Of a DNA stretch of 48,102 nucleotides, positions 14,728-22,469 are shown piece after piece (the first letter of the stretch is position 1; every line of letters starts with the position of its first letter). The stretch comes from a virus. The stretch is from the IMG/VR virus record IMGVR_UViG_3300031364_000004, positions 1 to 48,102 of that record. One strand, given 5' to 3'. A program made the position numbers and the translations under genes. Under the pieces are notes generated by a model. It was not told where the DNA came from, searched no databases, and saw only the letters and a list, made by a program, of their open reading frames with translations.

Positions 14728-15173
14728 GACTGCTCCTTAATGGGGACTACCTGATAAAAGTAATCCCAGTTATCTGTATCGTCTTTTGGAAATCCATCTT
14801 CAATACAAATAAAATCATCTCCGTCATAAATACCGTAATAATTTAAGAACGCTATACTTTCTTTTATATTGTTCGTAAAATGATACTTATACCCAATTTT
14901 GCGATCAGTCTTTTTTACCGGGATGAGTTCGCAAGGGATGAGATTACGATCCATAAGATATGTACCTACACCCCAGGTATTTTTATCCCAATATAAGATG
15001 TGTTCCTCAAACCTGATTCCCAATCCGTCACCCTCTCCAATGGCTTGCTCAATCTTGATGTTATCCGGGACACGGATTATCTTTCTTTCAGGATGGGTTT
15101 TGAGATACTGCTTCACCTCTTTGATTTCCTGTTCGGCTTTCTGAAGCCGTTCCTGTGCTTCTTCTCTTGTCAT
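14724..15173 (-). CDS. Hypothetical protein with N-terminal coiled coil
   Basis: This 149-residue protein begins MTREEAQERLQKAEQEIKEV, a coiled coil like that of its downstream neighbour, followed by an acidic mixed domain (GEGDGLGIRFEEHILYWDKN). Both genes may encode partners. No family recognised. Confidence 0.65.
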   Translation of the reverse strand: MTREEAQERLQKAEQEIKEVKQYLKTHPERKIIRVPDNIKIEQAIGEGDGLGIRFEEHILYWDKNTWGVGTYLMDRNLIPCELIPVKKTDRKIGYKYHFTNNIKESIAFLNYYGIYDGDDFICIEDGFPKDDTDNWDYFYQVVPIKEQS

Positions 15174-15610
15174 AACCTTTCTCCTTTTTTTATGTAGCCT
15201 TTTTTGAGGGCTTCCTGACGGACGTATTTTAACAGGTTTTTTCTCAGTTCCCTTTCTGAAGATGCCCGGCAGTTACCTGAAATGTTTATTCCCCAAAGGT
15301 ATCTTCTTTCATCACCGCAAAATTTTCTTTCATCACCGCAAAACTTGTCTTTGCCCTTTGCTATTCTTCCGGTTACTATTACTCTCCAGATCCAGTAACC
15401 AGATCCCAATAGGAAGGCTGTATGGATATCCTTGGATGCGTGCAGTCCAGCTTCACATAATGTTGGTTCTGTGTATATTTCTACCTTATCAGTTATATCA
15501 TCAACATACCTATACGGCCATTTCATCTTGTGTGTAATGCCTCTGCGGATCAGGCGATTATCACCGTAGGCAAGACGTTTATCATCAGGTGAACAGTACC
15601 AGCCCTTCAT
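15170..15610 (-). CDS. DUF7666-like hypothetical protein
   Basis: The protein has 146 residues. CEAGLHASKDIHTAFLL followed by WRVIVTGRIAKGKDKFCGDE resembles a phage domain (I recall it as DUF7666) in which a Cys/His element precedes a beta segment. An in-frame duplication makes KFCGDERKFCGDER from two copies of ttttctttcatcaccgc-type DNA. Function unknown. Confidence 0.6.
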   Translation of the reverse strand: MKGWYCSPDDKRLAYGDNRLIRRGITHKMKWPYRYVDDITDKVEIYTEPTLCEAGLHASKDIHTAFLLGSGYWIWRVIVTGRIAKGKDKFCGDERKFCGDERRYLWGINISGNCRASSERELRKNLLKYVRQEALKKGYIKKGERL

Positions 15611-15765
15611 TTTGCTCTCCTTTTATACTTTTTCCTTTCCGGATTATCTTTATAGTCCATGTATTCAAGATCAGCCTTGATGTCTGCGATTTCCGCCTCG
15701 GTGTAATCTTCCCGGCTCAGTTGTGCCGCAAAAGTTAAACATCTGATTGTCGGTTTTAAATTCAT
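15607..15765 (-). CDS. Small helical protein
   Basis: This 52-residue protein begins MNLKPTIRCLTFAAQLSRED and has a canonical AAAGGAGAATATT ribosome site. Its stop overlaps the next start as ATGA. It is charged and helical with no recognised motif. Confidence 0.6.
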   Translation of the reverse strand: MNLKPTIRCLTFAAQLSREDYTEAEIADIKADLEYMDYKDNPERKKYKRRAK

Positions 15766-15777
15766 AATATTCTCCTT

Positions 15778-16224
15778 TTATCTGTCGTTTAATATTTCAA
15801 GTTGCTTTTTTCTTGATTTACTTTTATAGTGAGTCAAATATTCTTTCCCGTATCTTTTTTTTCCGGTTTCAGTTTCAACCAGTTTAAAAAAACAATTATC
15901 GCAATATTTTAATTTTCCTGCATATTCATACTGTTTATCATAAAGCCAGGTTTCACACTCCGGGCATTGAATAAAACAATCGCATGATGGTTCATAATAA
16001 ATCCCCTTGAGAAATTTATTATTAAATTCTATCTTAACCCATTCTTTTCCACATGTCGGACATTTTCCACCGAGCATTTCAAGATCAAATAATTTTTCAA
16101 ATATTTCTTTTTTTAATCTTTTGCCAAGTGCAATCATATGCCTTTTTCGTTCTTCAACAATCATATTCCATTTTGCTTCTTTTTGTTCTTCGTTGCATAA
16201 AGTTAAAACATTTTTAAAGTTCAT
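15778..16224 (-). CDS. Multi-Cys zinc-binding protein
   Basis: The protein has 148 residues. A helical N-terminus is followed by CPTCGKEW, CDCFIQCPEC and YCDNCFFKL, at least eight cysteines and enough for two zinc sites. It overlaps the DnaD-like gene upstream by 11 bases, so it may help replication (as loader, primase-like or RNA-binding factor), but no catalytic motif is visible. Confidence 0.65.
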   Translation of the reverse strand: MNFKNVLTLCNEEQKEAKWNMIVEERKRHMIALGKRLKKEIFEKLFDLEMLGGKCPTCGKEWVKIEFNNKFLKGIYYEPSCDCFIQCPECETWLYDKQYEYAGKLKYCDNCFFKLVETETGKKRYGKEYLTHYKSKSRKKQLEILNDR

Positions 16225-17011
16225 CGGATCTCCTGTTATTTAAAAAATCTGTTATATACATATTCATTTGATCGCGCGGAGTTGTTGATTTATTTTCTTT
16301 TTCAGTATCTGGTTTATCTGGTTTTGCTTCATTTAGATAATCATTAAAATGACTCGGGCGTGTTAGTGTCGATAATCTAATATATTGTTTCATTTGCGAA
16401 TCATTTTTCCATTGATTATATTTTACAGTAAAAACTTTTCGAAAATCATTTACTGTAAATCCTTCTTTTAATCTCGGGATAATCATTTTAAAATTGGATT
16501 CTACTGGTTTTGTATTTTTACCCGTAATAAAATTAAATATTTTAATTACTTCCCTTGCTTGTTCTGTTAATGATACGGGTTTTTCCTTTTCTTTTTCCTT
16601 TTCCTTTTCTTTTTCCTTTTCCTTTTCTTTAAGAGTATCCATACCCTTTGCATACTCTATGCATAGTCTTTCAAAAATACCATGTTTGCGCAGTAATGCT
16701 TGATGTGATTTAATTGGTTTTGACGTTGTATTTGTATTCAAAATGCTTTCACCATATTGTATATAACAATATTTTCTAATAAATAAATTTCCATTCGGTA
16801 GCACTATTAAATGACCATTTGATTTTATAACCAATTCCTTCCAGTTAATATTTGTTCCGACCATAAAATTTGCAAGCCTTTCTGATCCATCAATAACACC
16901 AACAGCATCACAATTTGTAAGCAAATAAAACCATGCTGCCTTTTCTTCCGGTGTAAGATCAAGAAACCATGCTTTTTTCCATATCTCAGTTTCGATAAAA
17001 CGCTTTGACAT
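16214..17011 (-). CDS. DnaD-like replication initiation protein
   Basis: The protein has 265 residues. The N-terminal 110 residues (KAWFLDLTPEEKAAWFYLLT and similar) look like the winged helix of phage replisome organisers. A Lys-Glu linker follows, then a C-terminal domain, FNFITGKNTKPVESNFKMII, with KQYIRLSTLTRPSHFNDYL, which matches the conserved C-terminal domain of phage replication proteins (Phg_2220_C). It probably binds the origin and recruits host helicase, as no phage helicase loader or polymerase was found. Confidence 0.82.
   Translation of the reverse strand: MSKRFIETEIWKKAWFLDLTPEEKAAWFYLLTNCDAVGVIDGSERLANFMVGTNINWKELVIKSNGHLIVLPNGNLFIRKYCYIQYGESILNTNTTSKPIKSHQALLRKHGIFERLCIEYAKGMDTLKEKEKEKEKEKEKEKEKPVSLTEQAREVIKIFNFITGKNTKPVESNFKMIIPRLKEGFTVNDFRKVFTVKYNQWKNDSQMKQYIRLSTLTRPSHFNDYLNEAKPDKPDTEKENKSTTPRDQMNMYITDFLNNRRSDEL
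16570..16635. repeat. Six-base microsatellite in replication gene
   Basis: The plus strand is a run of TTTTCC/TTTTCT units. On the minus strand it codes the KEKEKEKE linker of the DnaD-like protein. Since each unit is six bases, copy-number changes alter linker length by two residues without frameshift. Confidence 0.9.
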
Positions 17012-17178
17012 TAATTTTTCCTTTCATTATATATGCTTACATAATCATGCTGTAAAAAAAAGATTGTCCTGAAATATAATATTTTTATGAGTTCGAGATT
17101 GATTATATCTCTTATATTTATTGTACATCTGCAATTAATATGACCTGCCAGTTTATTTTCAAAAAAATCGTCTCCCAT
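17011..17178 (-). CDS. Small hypothetical protein
   Basis: This 55-residue protein begins MGDDFFENKLAGHINCRCTI. The ATG at 17178 is preceded by TTTAGGGGGATTT, a strong ribosome site, and is preferred to the longer frame from 17286, which would cover a structured leader and lacks a good site. It overlaps the DnaD-like start by one base. Family unknown. Confidence 0.55.
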   Translation of the reverse strand: MGDDFFENKLAGHINCRCTINIRDIINLELIKILYFRTIFFLQHDYVSIYNERKN

Positions 17179-17299
17179 AAATCCCCCTAAATAAAACATC
17201 CCTTCTGATAGCCGGATAATGAATGAGCTATATCTATCGGTTTTCTCTCCAATAAATATATATCCGGCCACCGAAAGGGATGGCATTTGCTCATTCGTA
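17179..17299 (-). ncRNA. Pseudoknotted 5' leader RNA (unknown class)
   Basis: Between a putative promoter and the gene at 17178 lie three perfect 8-base complementary pairs: GAATGAGC (17289-17296) with GCTCATTC (17221-17228); CATCCCTT (17275-17282) with AAGGGATG (17197-17204); GCCGGATA (17261-17268) with TATCCGGC (17211-17218). The last two nest as one long hairpin, while the first pairs the RNA 5' end with that hairpin's loop, making a pseudoknot. The predicted transcript starts about three bases before the first element. No known riboswitch or ribozyme family was recognised. Confidence 0.6.
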
Positions 17300-17305
17300 C
17301 TATTA

Positions 17306-17334
17306 ATTATATACTATTTTTACCTAACTTAAAA
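17306..17334 (-). promoter_or_regulatory. Putative promoter, TTTTAA-17-TATAAT
   Basis: TATAAT (17306-17311) and TTTTAA (17329-17334) are 17 bases apart, with AAAAATAGTATATAAT matching the promoter at 9321. It would drive the structured leader and the replication genes. Confidence 0.55.
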
Positions 17335-17344
17335 GAAAAACTTT

Positions 17345-17542
17345 TTAAATATACTGACTTTTTACTTCCTCATAAATCGATTCAGGGATTATCACAATAA
17401 CACCATTGGGATATTTTACTTCAAATACTTTATCTTCTTTTGTAAGTCCGCATTGCGGATTCAATTGTATTTTTACATGATCATATTTGACCGATGCTTC
17501 ACAGACTTTGTAAGGTGTTTTTCTTAATAATATTCCTTTCAT
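17345..17542 (-). CDS. Hypothetical protein
   Basis: This 65-residue protein begins MKGILLRKTPYKVCEASVKY after AAAGGAGTAAACA. It looks like a small beta-barrel (VKIQLNPQCGLTKEDKVFEV, then YPNGVIVIIPESI). No family recognised. Confidence 0.65.
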   Translation of the reverse strand: MKGILLRKTPYKVCEASVKYDHVKIQLNPQCGLTKEDKVFEVKYPNGVIVIIPESIYEEVKSQYI

Positions 17543-17545
17543 TGT

Positions 17546-17710
17546 TTACTCCTTTATTTCTGATTTTAATACAGTCTTAATTTCTTTATTTTCAAGCTGT
17601 ATCAATAATGTTTCTTCATGGCTTCCCGGTAAATAAACCCCGACAATCTGCCCTTTCCCTTCTGGCAATATAACTGCTTTTTTTTCATTTTTAAAATCCT
17701 TCAAACTCAT
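17546..17710 (-). CDS. Small beta-rich protein
   Basis: This 54-residue protein starts MSLKDFKNEKKAVILPEGKG at an ATG inside the 3' end of the gene at 17691. The sequence continues QIVGVYLPGSHEETLLIQLE, a plausible small beta fold. Overlap with the upstream gene is 20 bases and the downstream gene follows three bases later. Function unknown. Confidence 0.6.
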   Translation of the reverse strand: MSLKDFKNEKKAVILPEGKGQIVGVYLPGSHEETLLIQLENKEIKTVLKSEIKE

Positions 17711-17906
17711 TTGCCGATTTTTGCTGCGTTTCTGGATTTTCTTTTTTCAGTACAATATTAAAATCAGGCTGATTATCAGAATTCTTTTTTTCATTTTTGA
17801 AAACGATGATTTTAGTGGTGATATTATTTATAGTTATATTCCCGACCATAAATTTTTTACCGTTCTTTGTTGATACGTTTATCCATAATGCTCCGATATT
17901 ATCCAT
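17691..17906 (-). CDS. DUF736-like small protein
   Basis: The protein has 71 residues. GALWINVSTKNGKKFMVGNI followed by IIVFKNEKKNSDNQPDFNIV matches the pattern of DUF736-type proteins (GALW..., FxNxxK..., QPDF), small OB-like proteins of phages and plasmids. It lies in the recombination/replication block; a single-strand DNA role is a guess. Confidence 0.7.
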   Translation of the reverse strand: MDNIGALWINVSTKNGKKFMVGNITINNITTKIIVFKNEKKNSDNQPDFNIVLKKENPETQQKSANEFEGF

Positions 17907-17916
17907 GTTTTACTCC

Positions 17917-18945
17917 TTAAAATAATTCATCAAGTTCATCAGCCGATTCCATAATTATGTTTTCGGTCTGATCATCAATTGGTGCATAATCTCTTTTTAA
18001 GGCATGATTAACTTTTGTTGATAGGTGCGGAAATTTTTTAAGAAATTCTTCCCTTCCCTTTTCATGCCATAGCCGATGTGCTTCTGATGATAAATGCAGC
18101 CAATTCGATGTATAATTTTTCTTTGGTTCTTTTGTCCTGTCGTTTCCCATTCCGACCGACTTTATATGTGATAGTTCCCCTCCCCCATTTCCTATAAATC
18201 CCCCGGTTGCTTCACAGATAGGATTGTTTTCTTTGTACTCATCAATGGTCATTATTTCATCATTCAAAATAATTTCCTCTTTGTTGAGCATATCTCGCCA
18301 GGTTTGCCAGTAAACTCCAATATCTGCCGATGTATCAAGATGTACTCCCATGTAAGACAGCCGATTAAAAAGCATGTTAATCCAATTAGCCATTTCAACC
18401 GTGTTTAATTTTGATGTGCTGCGAATAAAGGATAATTTCATTTCAGTATCAGGCGGTAATTCTATTTTCAGAAACACCTTTATTTTTTCCGGTGTATCGA
18501 TTTGATATTTGCTGCCAAGTATTTCAACATATTCCAACCGTTCGTACTCTTCCCAATAGGCAATAAAATTTTTTCTGGTTGTAACTATCTGATTTCTTTC
18601 TGCATAATCAAGCAGGTCCTGTTCATATAAATCATAGATGCTGATTTGTTTATCTTTATATCCAAGATTGTCCTGACTCATTTCATTGGCAATGATACCA
18701 TAAAGCGACCACATTAAAGCATTCTGATCAACGTTCCGTTTTTTATAATAGTATTTTATTTCAATTTCCAAATCTCTGAGATAGTCTTTAGGTTCATAAA
18801 GCTGGCCGGATTCAACCAGCTTTTTTAATTTATTATTCTGGTATGTTAAAAGTTTATCAAAATATTCTTTTAGTTTCGCAGAATACATTTCTTTAGGTTT
18901 CATCCGGCCATCAACATAATTAGCAATATATTTGATCGTAGGCAT
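17917..18945 (-). CDS. HNH-type nuclease with NinB-like N-terminus
   Basis: The protein has 342 residues. The N-terminal region (NVDQNALMWSLYGIIANEMS) resembles the NinB recombination domain. The C-terminal part, ICEATGGFIGNGGGELSHIK, SVGMGNDR and HLSSEAHRLWHEKGREEFL, matches phage HNHc nucleases: Cys/His positions with a final H...H..G pair. It lies with the YqaJ and ERF genes and likely acts in recombination or DNA processing. Confidence 0.75.
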   Translation of the reverse strand: MPTIKYIANYVDGRMKPKEMYSAKLKEYFDKLLTYQNNKLKKLVESGQLYEPKDYLRDLEIEIKYYYKKRNVDQNALMWSLYGIIANEMSQDNLGYKDKQISIYDLYEQDLLDYAERNQIVTTRKNFIAYWEEYERLEYVEILGSKYQIDTPEKIKVFLKIELPPDTEMKLSFIRSTSKLNTVEMANWINMLFNRLSYMGVHLDTSADIGVYWQTWRDMLNKEEIILNDEIMTIDEYKENNPICEATGGFIGNGGGELSHIKSVGMGNDRTKEPKKNYTSNWLHLSSEAHRLWHEKGREEFLKKFPHLSTKVNHALKRDYAPIDDQTENIIMESADELDELF

Positions 18946-18954
18946 ATTTATCTC

Positions 18955-20058
18955 CTACATCTTTTCAATGTCTTCGAAGATGCAGTCCGCGATTTCAGCA
19001 AGACTCTGCTGCGTGATCCTCAAAATGTGTTTTGCCTCATCTGTTTTTACTTCCGGCATTGGATACAGTCTCAACGTTTCAGCAAGAGCTGTCAATTTTT
19101 CTTTGTCCGGGGCTTGTGATTTTTCCTTTTCCAGCCTTTCAGCTTCTTCTTTTTCTTCCCGGTCTTTTAACTCACGGTCAGCCCTTTCTTTTTCGAGTTT
19201 TTCACGTTCTGCACGTTCAACCTCAAGAACCCTTTCTGATTCTTCCCGTTCTTTTGCCAATGCCTTTTCTCTCTTTTCAGCTTCTTTTTTCAGGCTTTCA
19301 TTCTCTTTTCTGATCCGTTCCTGTTCTGCATCAAAATCAATTTTTTTCTGTTTCGCTTCTGCGAGCAGTTTTTCAAATTCTTCTCCGGTTACAGAAGTAA
19401 TCTGCGTTCTGGAATATTCAACAGTTCCATATTTAAAGCAAAACATTCCGAGTCCGTATCCGATTTCCATGAAGATATTTTCCCTGCGTTCATCTTCCAA
19501 TGCTTTCTCGGCGATGCGTATTTCTTCTGCTTTTTTGTCGGCATATTCTTTTTTTACAGATTCAAGATATGCATTCCAGGGCCTTTCATCCATCTTTCCG
19601 AGTTCGGGCGGAATATACATTGTTTCAGGATCATCTGTATACTGTTTCAATTCGGTAATTCTGTCGGCTTCAAGTTTCATTATTCTTACTTTTTCAATGT
19701 TGATATAATAATCCGCAATCTCGGAAAGTTTGTCTTCGCGCTCTTTGCTGATTTCAAGTTCCCGATTTTTCCACGCGTCAATGTAGCGGCCAGCATTCAA
19801 GAAAAATGCTTTTTCGGTTTTGTGTATATCAGCGGTTCTTGTCCTGATTTTGACATACTTCATCTTTAACGCTTTTGCCTCTGCGCATGTGCTTTCGGGC
19901 GGTTCGCCTGTCAGATTTTCAAAGTTTTTGTATTCCGGCTCCAATGCTGCCAGTTCTGTAACCGGATTTCGGAAGGCTTCGTCAATCTTGTCCGCCCTAT
20001 CCTTGCTCAATCCGTATATTTTCGGATCAATTACAATTAATTCTTTTGTATGTTCCAT
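18955..20058 (-). CDS. Coiled-coil recombination-associated protein
   Basis: This 367-residue protein has an N-terminal domain (LIVIDPKIYGLSKDRADKID) and a long Lys/Glu/Arg coiled coil at about residues 230-315 (EKREKALAKEREESERVLEV). The pattern fits phage DUF1351-type proteins found beside annealing protein and exonuclease genes, which is the context here. A scaffolding role in recombination is possible; activity is unknown. A perfect TCATCA-TCCA-TGATGA hairpin lies just upstream (about 20069-20084). Confidence 0.65.
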   Translation of the reverse strand: MEHTKELIVIDPKIYGLSKDRADKIDEAFRNPVTELAALEPEYKNFENLTGEPPESTCAEAKALKMKYVKIRTRTADIHKTEKAFFLNAGRYIDAWKNRELEISKEREDKLSEIADYYINIEKVRIMKLEADRITELKQYTDDPETMYIPPELGKMDERPWNAYLESVKKEYADKKAEEIRIAEKALEDERRENIFMEIGYGLGMFCFKYGTVEYSRTQITSVTGEEFEKLLAEAKQKKIDFDAEQERIRKENESLKKEAEKREKALAKEREESERVLEVERAEREKLEKERADRELKDREEKEEAERLEKEKSQAPDKEKLTALAETLRLYPMPEVKTDEAKHILRITQQSLAEIADCIFEDIEKM

Positions 20059-20090
20059 TTCTTTCTCCTATTATTCATCATGGATGATGA

Positions 20091-20276
20091 TTAAATACTC
20101 TTTCCGAAACAGCCTTTATGATATCCTTTTTTTGTTGCACAAAATGTATACACTTTTGGTGTAAATCTATTTTCCCGTTTTACGAAATTTGGATATGGTT
20201 TTCCGGCACTATTTTTTTTCCGTCGAAATATACCTGTAATAAATGCAAGTATAGATGCAAAAAATTCTATTTTCAT
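20091..20276 (-). CDS. Small basic protein with N-terminal helix
   Basis: This 61-residue protein starts MKIEFFASILAFITGIFRRK, a short hydrophobic helix then basic residues, perhaps a membrane anchor. The rest is basic and aromatic. The ribosome site AAAGGAGAATAAT is strong. Function unknown. Confidence 0.55.
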   Translation of the reverse strand: MKIEFFASILAFITGIFRRKKNSAGKPYPNFVKRENRFTPKVYTFCATKKGYHKGCFGKSI

Positions 20277-20277
20277 A

Positions 20278-20943
20278 TTATTCTCCTTTTATTTTTGATT
20301 CCAGTTTTTCAAGATCAAGTATATATTGATTTAATTCAAGATTAAATTTAATAAGTTCAATTGAAATTATTTTAATTTTTTCCTGATCGGGATATATAGG
20401 TGTTTTGAAAAACTGTAGCCATTCTAATTTAATATCAGGATTATATAAAATATAATCCCATGATTCCGCGCCAGTACAAAAAATGCTTGCCTGTATCTGT
20501 ATATAGGCGTTCTCGTCAATCTTTTTGCCAGAGATAATATCTTTTATCTCCGCAATGTGATTTGATGCCTTGCGGCACTTGATTTCAAAGCCCTGAGTGA
20601 TTTTTTTAAGGCTGTCTATCCCATCGGGGCTTATTCCAAAAAACGAATATTTTTCAGAATCTATAAAGCCAGCTTCATAAATCATTTTTCCTGTTCTGAG
20701 TTCGTATTCTGTTCTGGCATCTGCTTCAAGAATACTGCCTCTTTTCATGTCCTCACTTTCAAAGCGTTCTGTAAATACTCCTGTTAATCTTTCAATTGCC
20801 AGTTCCGCCATGTAGTTTTCACGCTCTTTTAAATATCTGCCAGTTTTTCCCGGAAGTATTTTCCAGATACTTGACGCAGAAATTTTCCCGGTTTTATATT
20901 TTTTCCATTCATCAGTACCCTGTTTAAATTCTGTATGTATCAT
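20278..20943 (-). CDS. YqaJ-family exonuclease
   Basis: This 221-residue protein belongs to the lambda-exonuclease-like fold. QGTDEWKKYKTGKISASSIW, the RGSILEADARTEYE helix, GISPDGI (catalytic Asp) and FEIKCRKAS (Glu-x-Lys) are the family signature. It degrades one strand of duplex ends to supply single strands to the annealing protein next door. Its start overlaps that gene's stop by ATGA, matching the usual exonuclease/annealing pair. Confidence 0.92.
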   Translation of the reverse strand: MIHTEFKQGTDEWKKYKTGKISASSIWKILPGKTGRYLKERENYMAELAIERLTGVFTERFESEDMKRGSILEADARTEYELRTGKMIYEAGFIDSEKYSFFGISPDGIDSLKKITQGFEIKCRKASNHIAEIKDIISGKKIDENAYIQIQASIFCTGAESWDYILYNPDIKLEWLQFFKTPIYPDQEKIKIISIELIKFNLELNQYILDLEKLESKIKGE

Positions 20944-21740
20944 TGCAACAGCTCCCTTTTTCTGCGAACATAGAGCTTCCTGTTTACTTCAAGTCCATGT
21001 TTATCGCCTATTTCTTCCAGCTCTTTTTTTATAGCCTGTCCGGTTGCATTGGCTGATTCCAATGTTATACATGCTGCATATCTTTGTTCAAGGTCTGCAT
21101 AAGTAGTTCCATCCTCAAATGATAGGCTGTTATACATATCCTCCCCGATAGTGATCATTCCGAATCCGTCTGCGTATGTAATTCTTTTTCCCACTCCTTT
21201 CTGAGCGTTTCTTGCCTGAGATTCGGTCGTCAGGCTGTTGGTTTGAATTACTGGTACATCTGTATATGTGTCGCTGTCAGTGTGACCATATCCTGATATA
21301 TGAATCCTGACCCTCAAAACTCCATTTTCCAATGGTTCTTCTGTCCAGCGATAACTGAATTTGTGTTTTGCAATTGCTTCTCCATTTATAGCCTGATAAT
21401 TTTCAATCGGCGCATATTTAAACGCGACCACCCCGTCATTCGTTTTGCTTCCGTCTTTATCTTTCGGAATTAATTTAAATTCCCTCTGCATTTCTGCAAA
21501 GTGAAAATCAAATTCCTTTTTACAGGCCCGGTCTTCTTCCCGGTTTTTCAGGGCCGTCAATCGTTCAATTATTTCCAGCCCCTTTTCGTTTTGCATTGCA
21601 GCTTTGAATAATGAAGGATAGTCAATTTCGGTTATATTATTGACTGATGTTTTTGGTTTATCAGTTTTTGCAATCTGTGTTTTATTATTCTTTTTTTGTT
21701 CTGTTTCATTTTTTGTCGGTGCAATTTTATTTTCTGCCAT
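20940..21740 (-). CDS. erf: ERF-family single-strand annealing protein
   Basis: The protein has 266 residues. The core from about residue 70 (FAEMQREFKLIPKDKDGSKT; VVAFKYAPIENYQAINGEAI) and AQKGVGKRITYADGFGMITI fit the ERF/Sak superfamily. Members anneal complementary strands during phage recombination. The N-terminal 40 residues are Lys/Asn-rich and the C-terminus is charged. It pairs with the YqaJ exonuclease. A promoter is predicted 84 bases upstream. Confidence 0.88.
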   Translation of the reverse strand: MAENKIAPTKNETEQKKNNKTQIAKTDKPKTSVNNITEIDYPSLFKAAMQNEKGLEIIERLTALKNREEDRACKKEFDFHFAEMQREFKLIPKDKDGSKTNDGVVAFKYAPIENYQAINGEAIAKHKFSYRWTEEPLENGVLRVRIHISGYGHTDSDTYTDVPVIQTNSLTTESQARNAQKGVGKRITYADGFGMITIGEDMYNSLSFEDGTTYADLEQRYAACITLESANATGQAIKKELEEIGDKHGLEVNRKLYVRRKRELLQ

Positions 21741-21823
21741 GATATTCCCCTTTTAATGTTGGCCGGAAATATTCCCGGCTATTAAAACCATGTTATTCAT
21801 AAGCTGTTAACAACAGCACATTA

Positions 21824-21852
21824 ATTATACACTATCTTTAATACTTTTAAAA
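21824..21852 (-). promoter_or_regulatory. Putative promoter for recombination genes
   Basis: TATAAT (21824-21829), 17-base spacer and TTTTAA (21847-21852), with AAAGATAGTGTATAAT like the motifs at 9321 and 17306. The leader has two hairpins: GCTGTT-GTT-AACAGC (about 21803-21817) and GCCGG...CCGGC near 21764-21780. Confidence 0.55.
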
Positions 21853-21878
21853 GCATTTTTATTTATTACTTTTAAGCA

Positions 21879-21977
21879 TTGACATATTTTAACTATAGCC
21901 TTAATATTAATGCAGAATCCGTTTGACTTTTTTGTCAGATATATTCTCCTTTACCGCCTTCGGGCGGTTTTCTTTTT
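21879..21977 (+). ncRNA. Candidate small RNA on plus strand
   Basis: A plus-strand promoter, TTGACA (21879-21884), 17 bases, TAATAT (21902-21907), is followed about 45 bases later by a terminator ACCGCC-TTCG-GGCGGT plus T-rich tract (21953-21977). The predicted RNA of about 60 bases contains ATATTCTCCTTT, the exact complement of the ribosome sites before the genes at 22961 and 15765. Regulation of these genes is speculative. Confidence 0.4.
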
Positions 21978-22259
21978 ATTTACCTGCTTTAATGCTCCGC
22001 AAGTTTCACACATATAAATTAAAATATTTTTATCATTGTCCAGATGGCCAATTGGAACTTTCCCGAAATTACATTTATGATTATTTTTTACCAGCAGTTT
22101 CTTTTGATAATTTGATTCCGCTATTATTTCATTTTTTTCTTTGATCAGGATTTTTAATTTTTCAATATATGATAAGTAATAGTTTTTTTCTTCTTCTGCA
22201 ATGGCAATTTTTAATTCCAGTTTAAGCAGGTCTTTATCAAATGAATAATTTCCTGTCAT
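21951..22259 (-). CDS. Coiled-coil protein with zinc pair
   Basis: This 102-residue protein has a helical N-terminal two thirds (LELKIAIAEEEKNYYLSYIE; KLKILIKEKNEIIAES) and a C-terminal zinc-like part: HKCNFG then YMCETCGALK. It ends KKTARRR inside the hairpin that serves as a plus-strand terminator. The ATG overlaps the upstream stop. Function unknown. Confidence 0.65.
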   Translation of the reverse strand: MTGNYSFDKDLLKLELKIAIAEEEKNYYLSYIEKLKILIKEKNEIIAESNYQKKLLVKNNHKCNFGKVPIGHLDNDKNILIYMCETCGALKQVNKKKTARRR

Positions 22260-22468
22260 GTTATTCTCCTTTGAATAAAATCTTTAATTTCTTTTTCAAG
22301 AACATTTATCATTCCCGCAACGGAATGAATTATAGTATGCTGATCTTCAGCAAAAACATTCATACAATATTTACATAAATTTTTATTATTATATTCTGTT
22401 AATTCATTTTGATTATCAAAATTTGCTCCACAATGATCACAATAAAATTCTTCGCCTTCTTGTAGCAT
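22256..22468 (-). CDS. Zinc-ribbon protein
   Basis: The protein has 70 residues. YCDHCGANFDN and LCKYCMNVF give a CxxC...CxxC zinc ribbon; a helical tail with IKDFIQRRIT follows. It starts 2 bases before the upstream gene and overlaps its successor by ATGA. Possibly a nucleic-acid adaptor. Confidence 0.65.
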   Translation of the reverse strand: MLQEGEEFYCDHCGANFDNQNELTEYNNKNLCKYCMNVFAEDQHTIIHSVAGMINVLEKEIKDFIQRRIT

Positions 22469-22469
22469 T

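Noticed and set aside
17179-17299. HDV-like or twister ribozyme
   Set aside because: The pairing order a-b-c-a'-c'-b' and missing conserved bases fit neither family; kept as unknown structured RNA.
18932-19708. 258-codon plus-strand frame
   Set aside because: It is the complement of the Lys/Glu coiled-coil gene; the Ser/Phe/Leu-rich product reflects reversed codons.
21830-21945. Minus-strand 38-codon frame beginning CTG after AAAGGAG
   Set aside because: Only a CTG start, Lys/Ile-rich low-complexity product, and it runs through the promoter at 21824.
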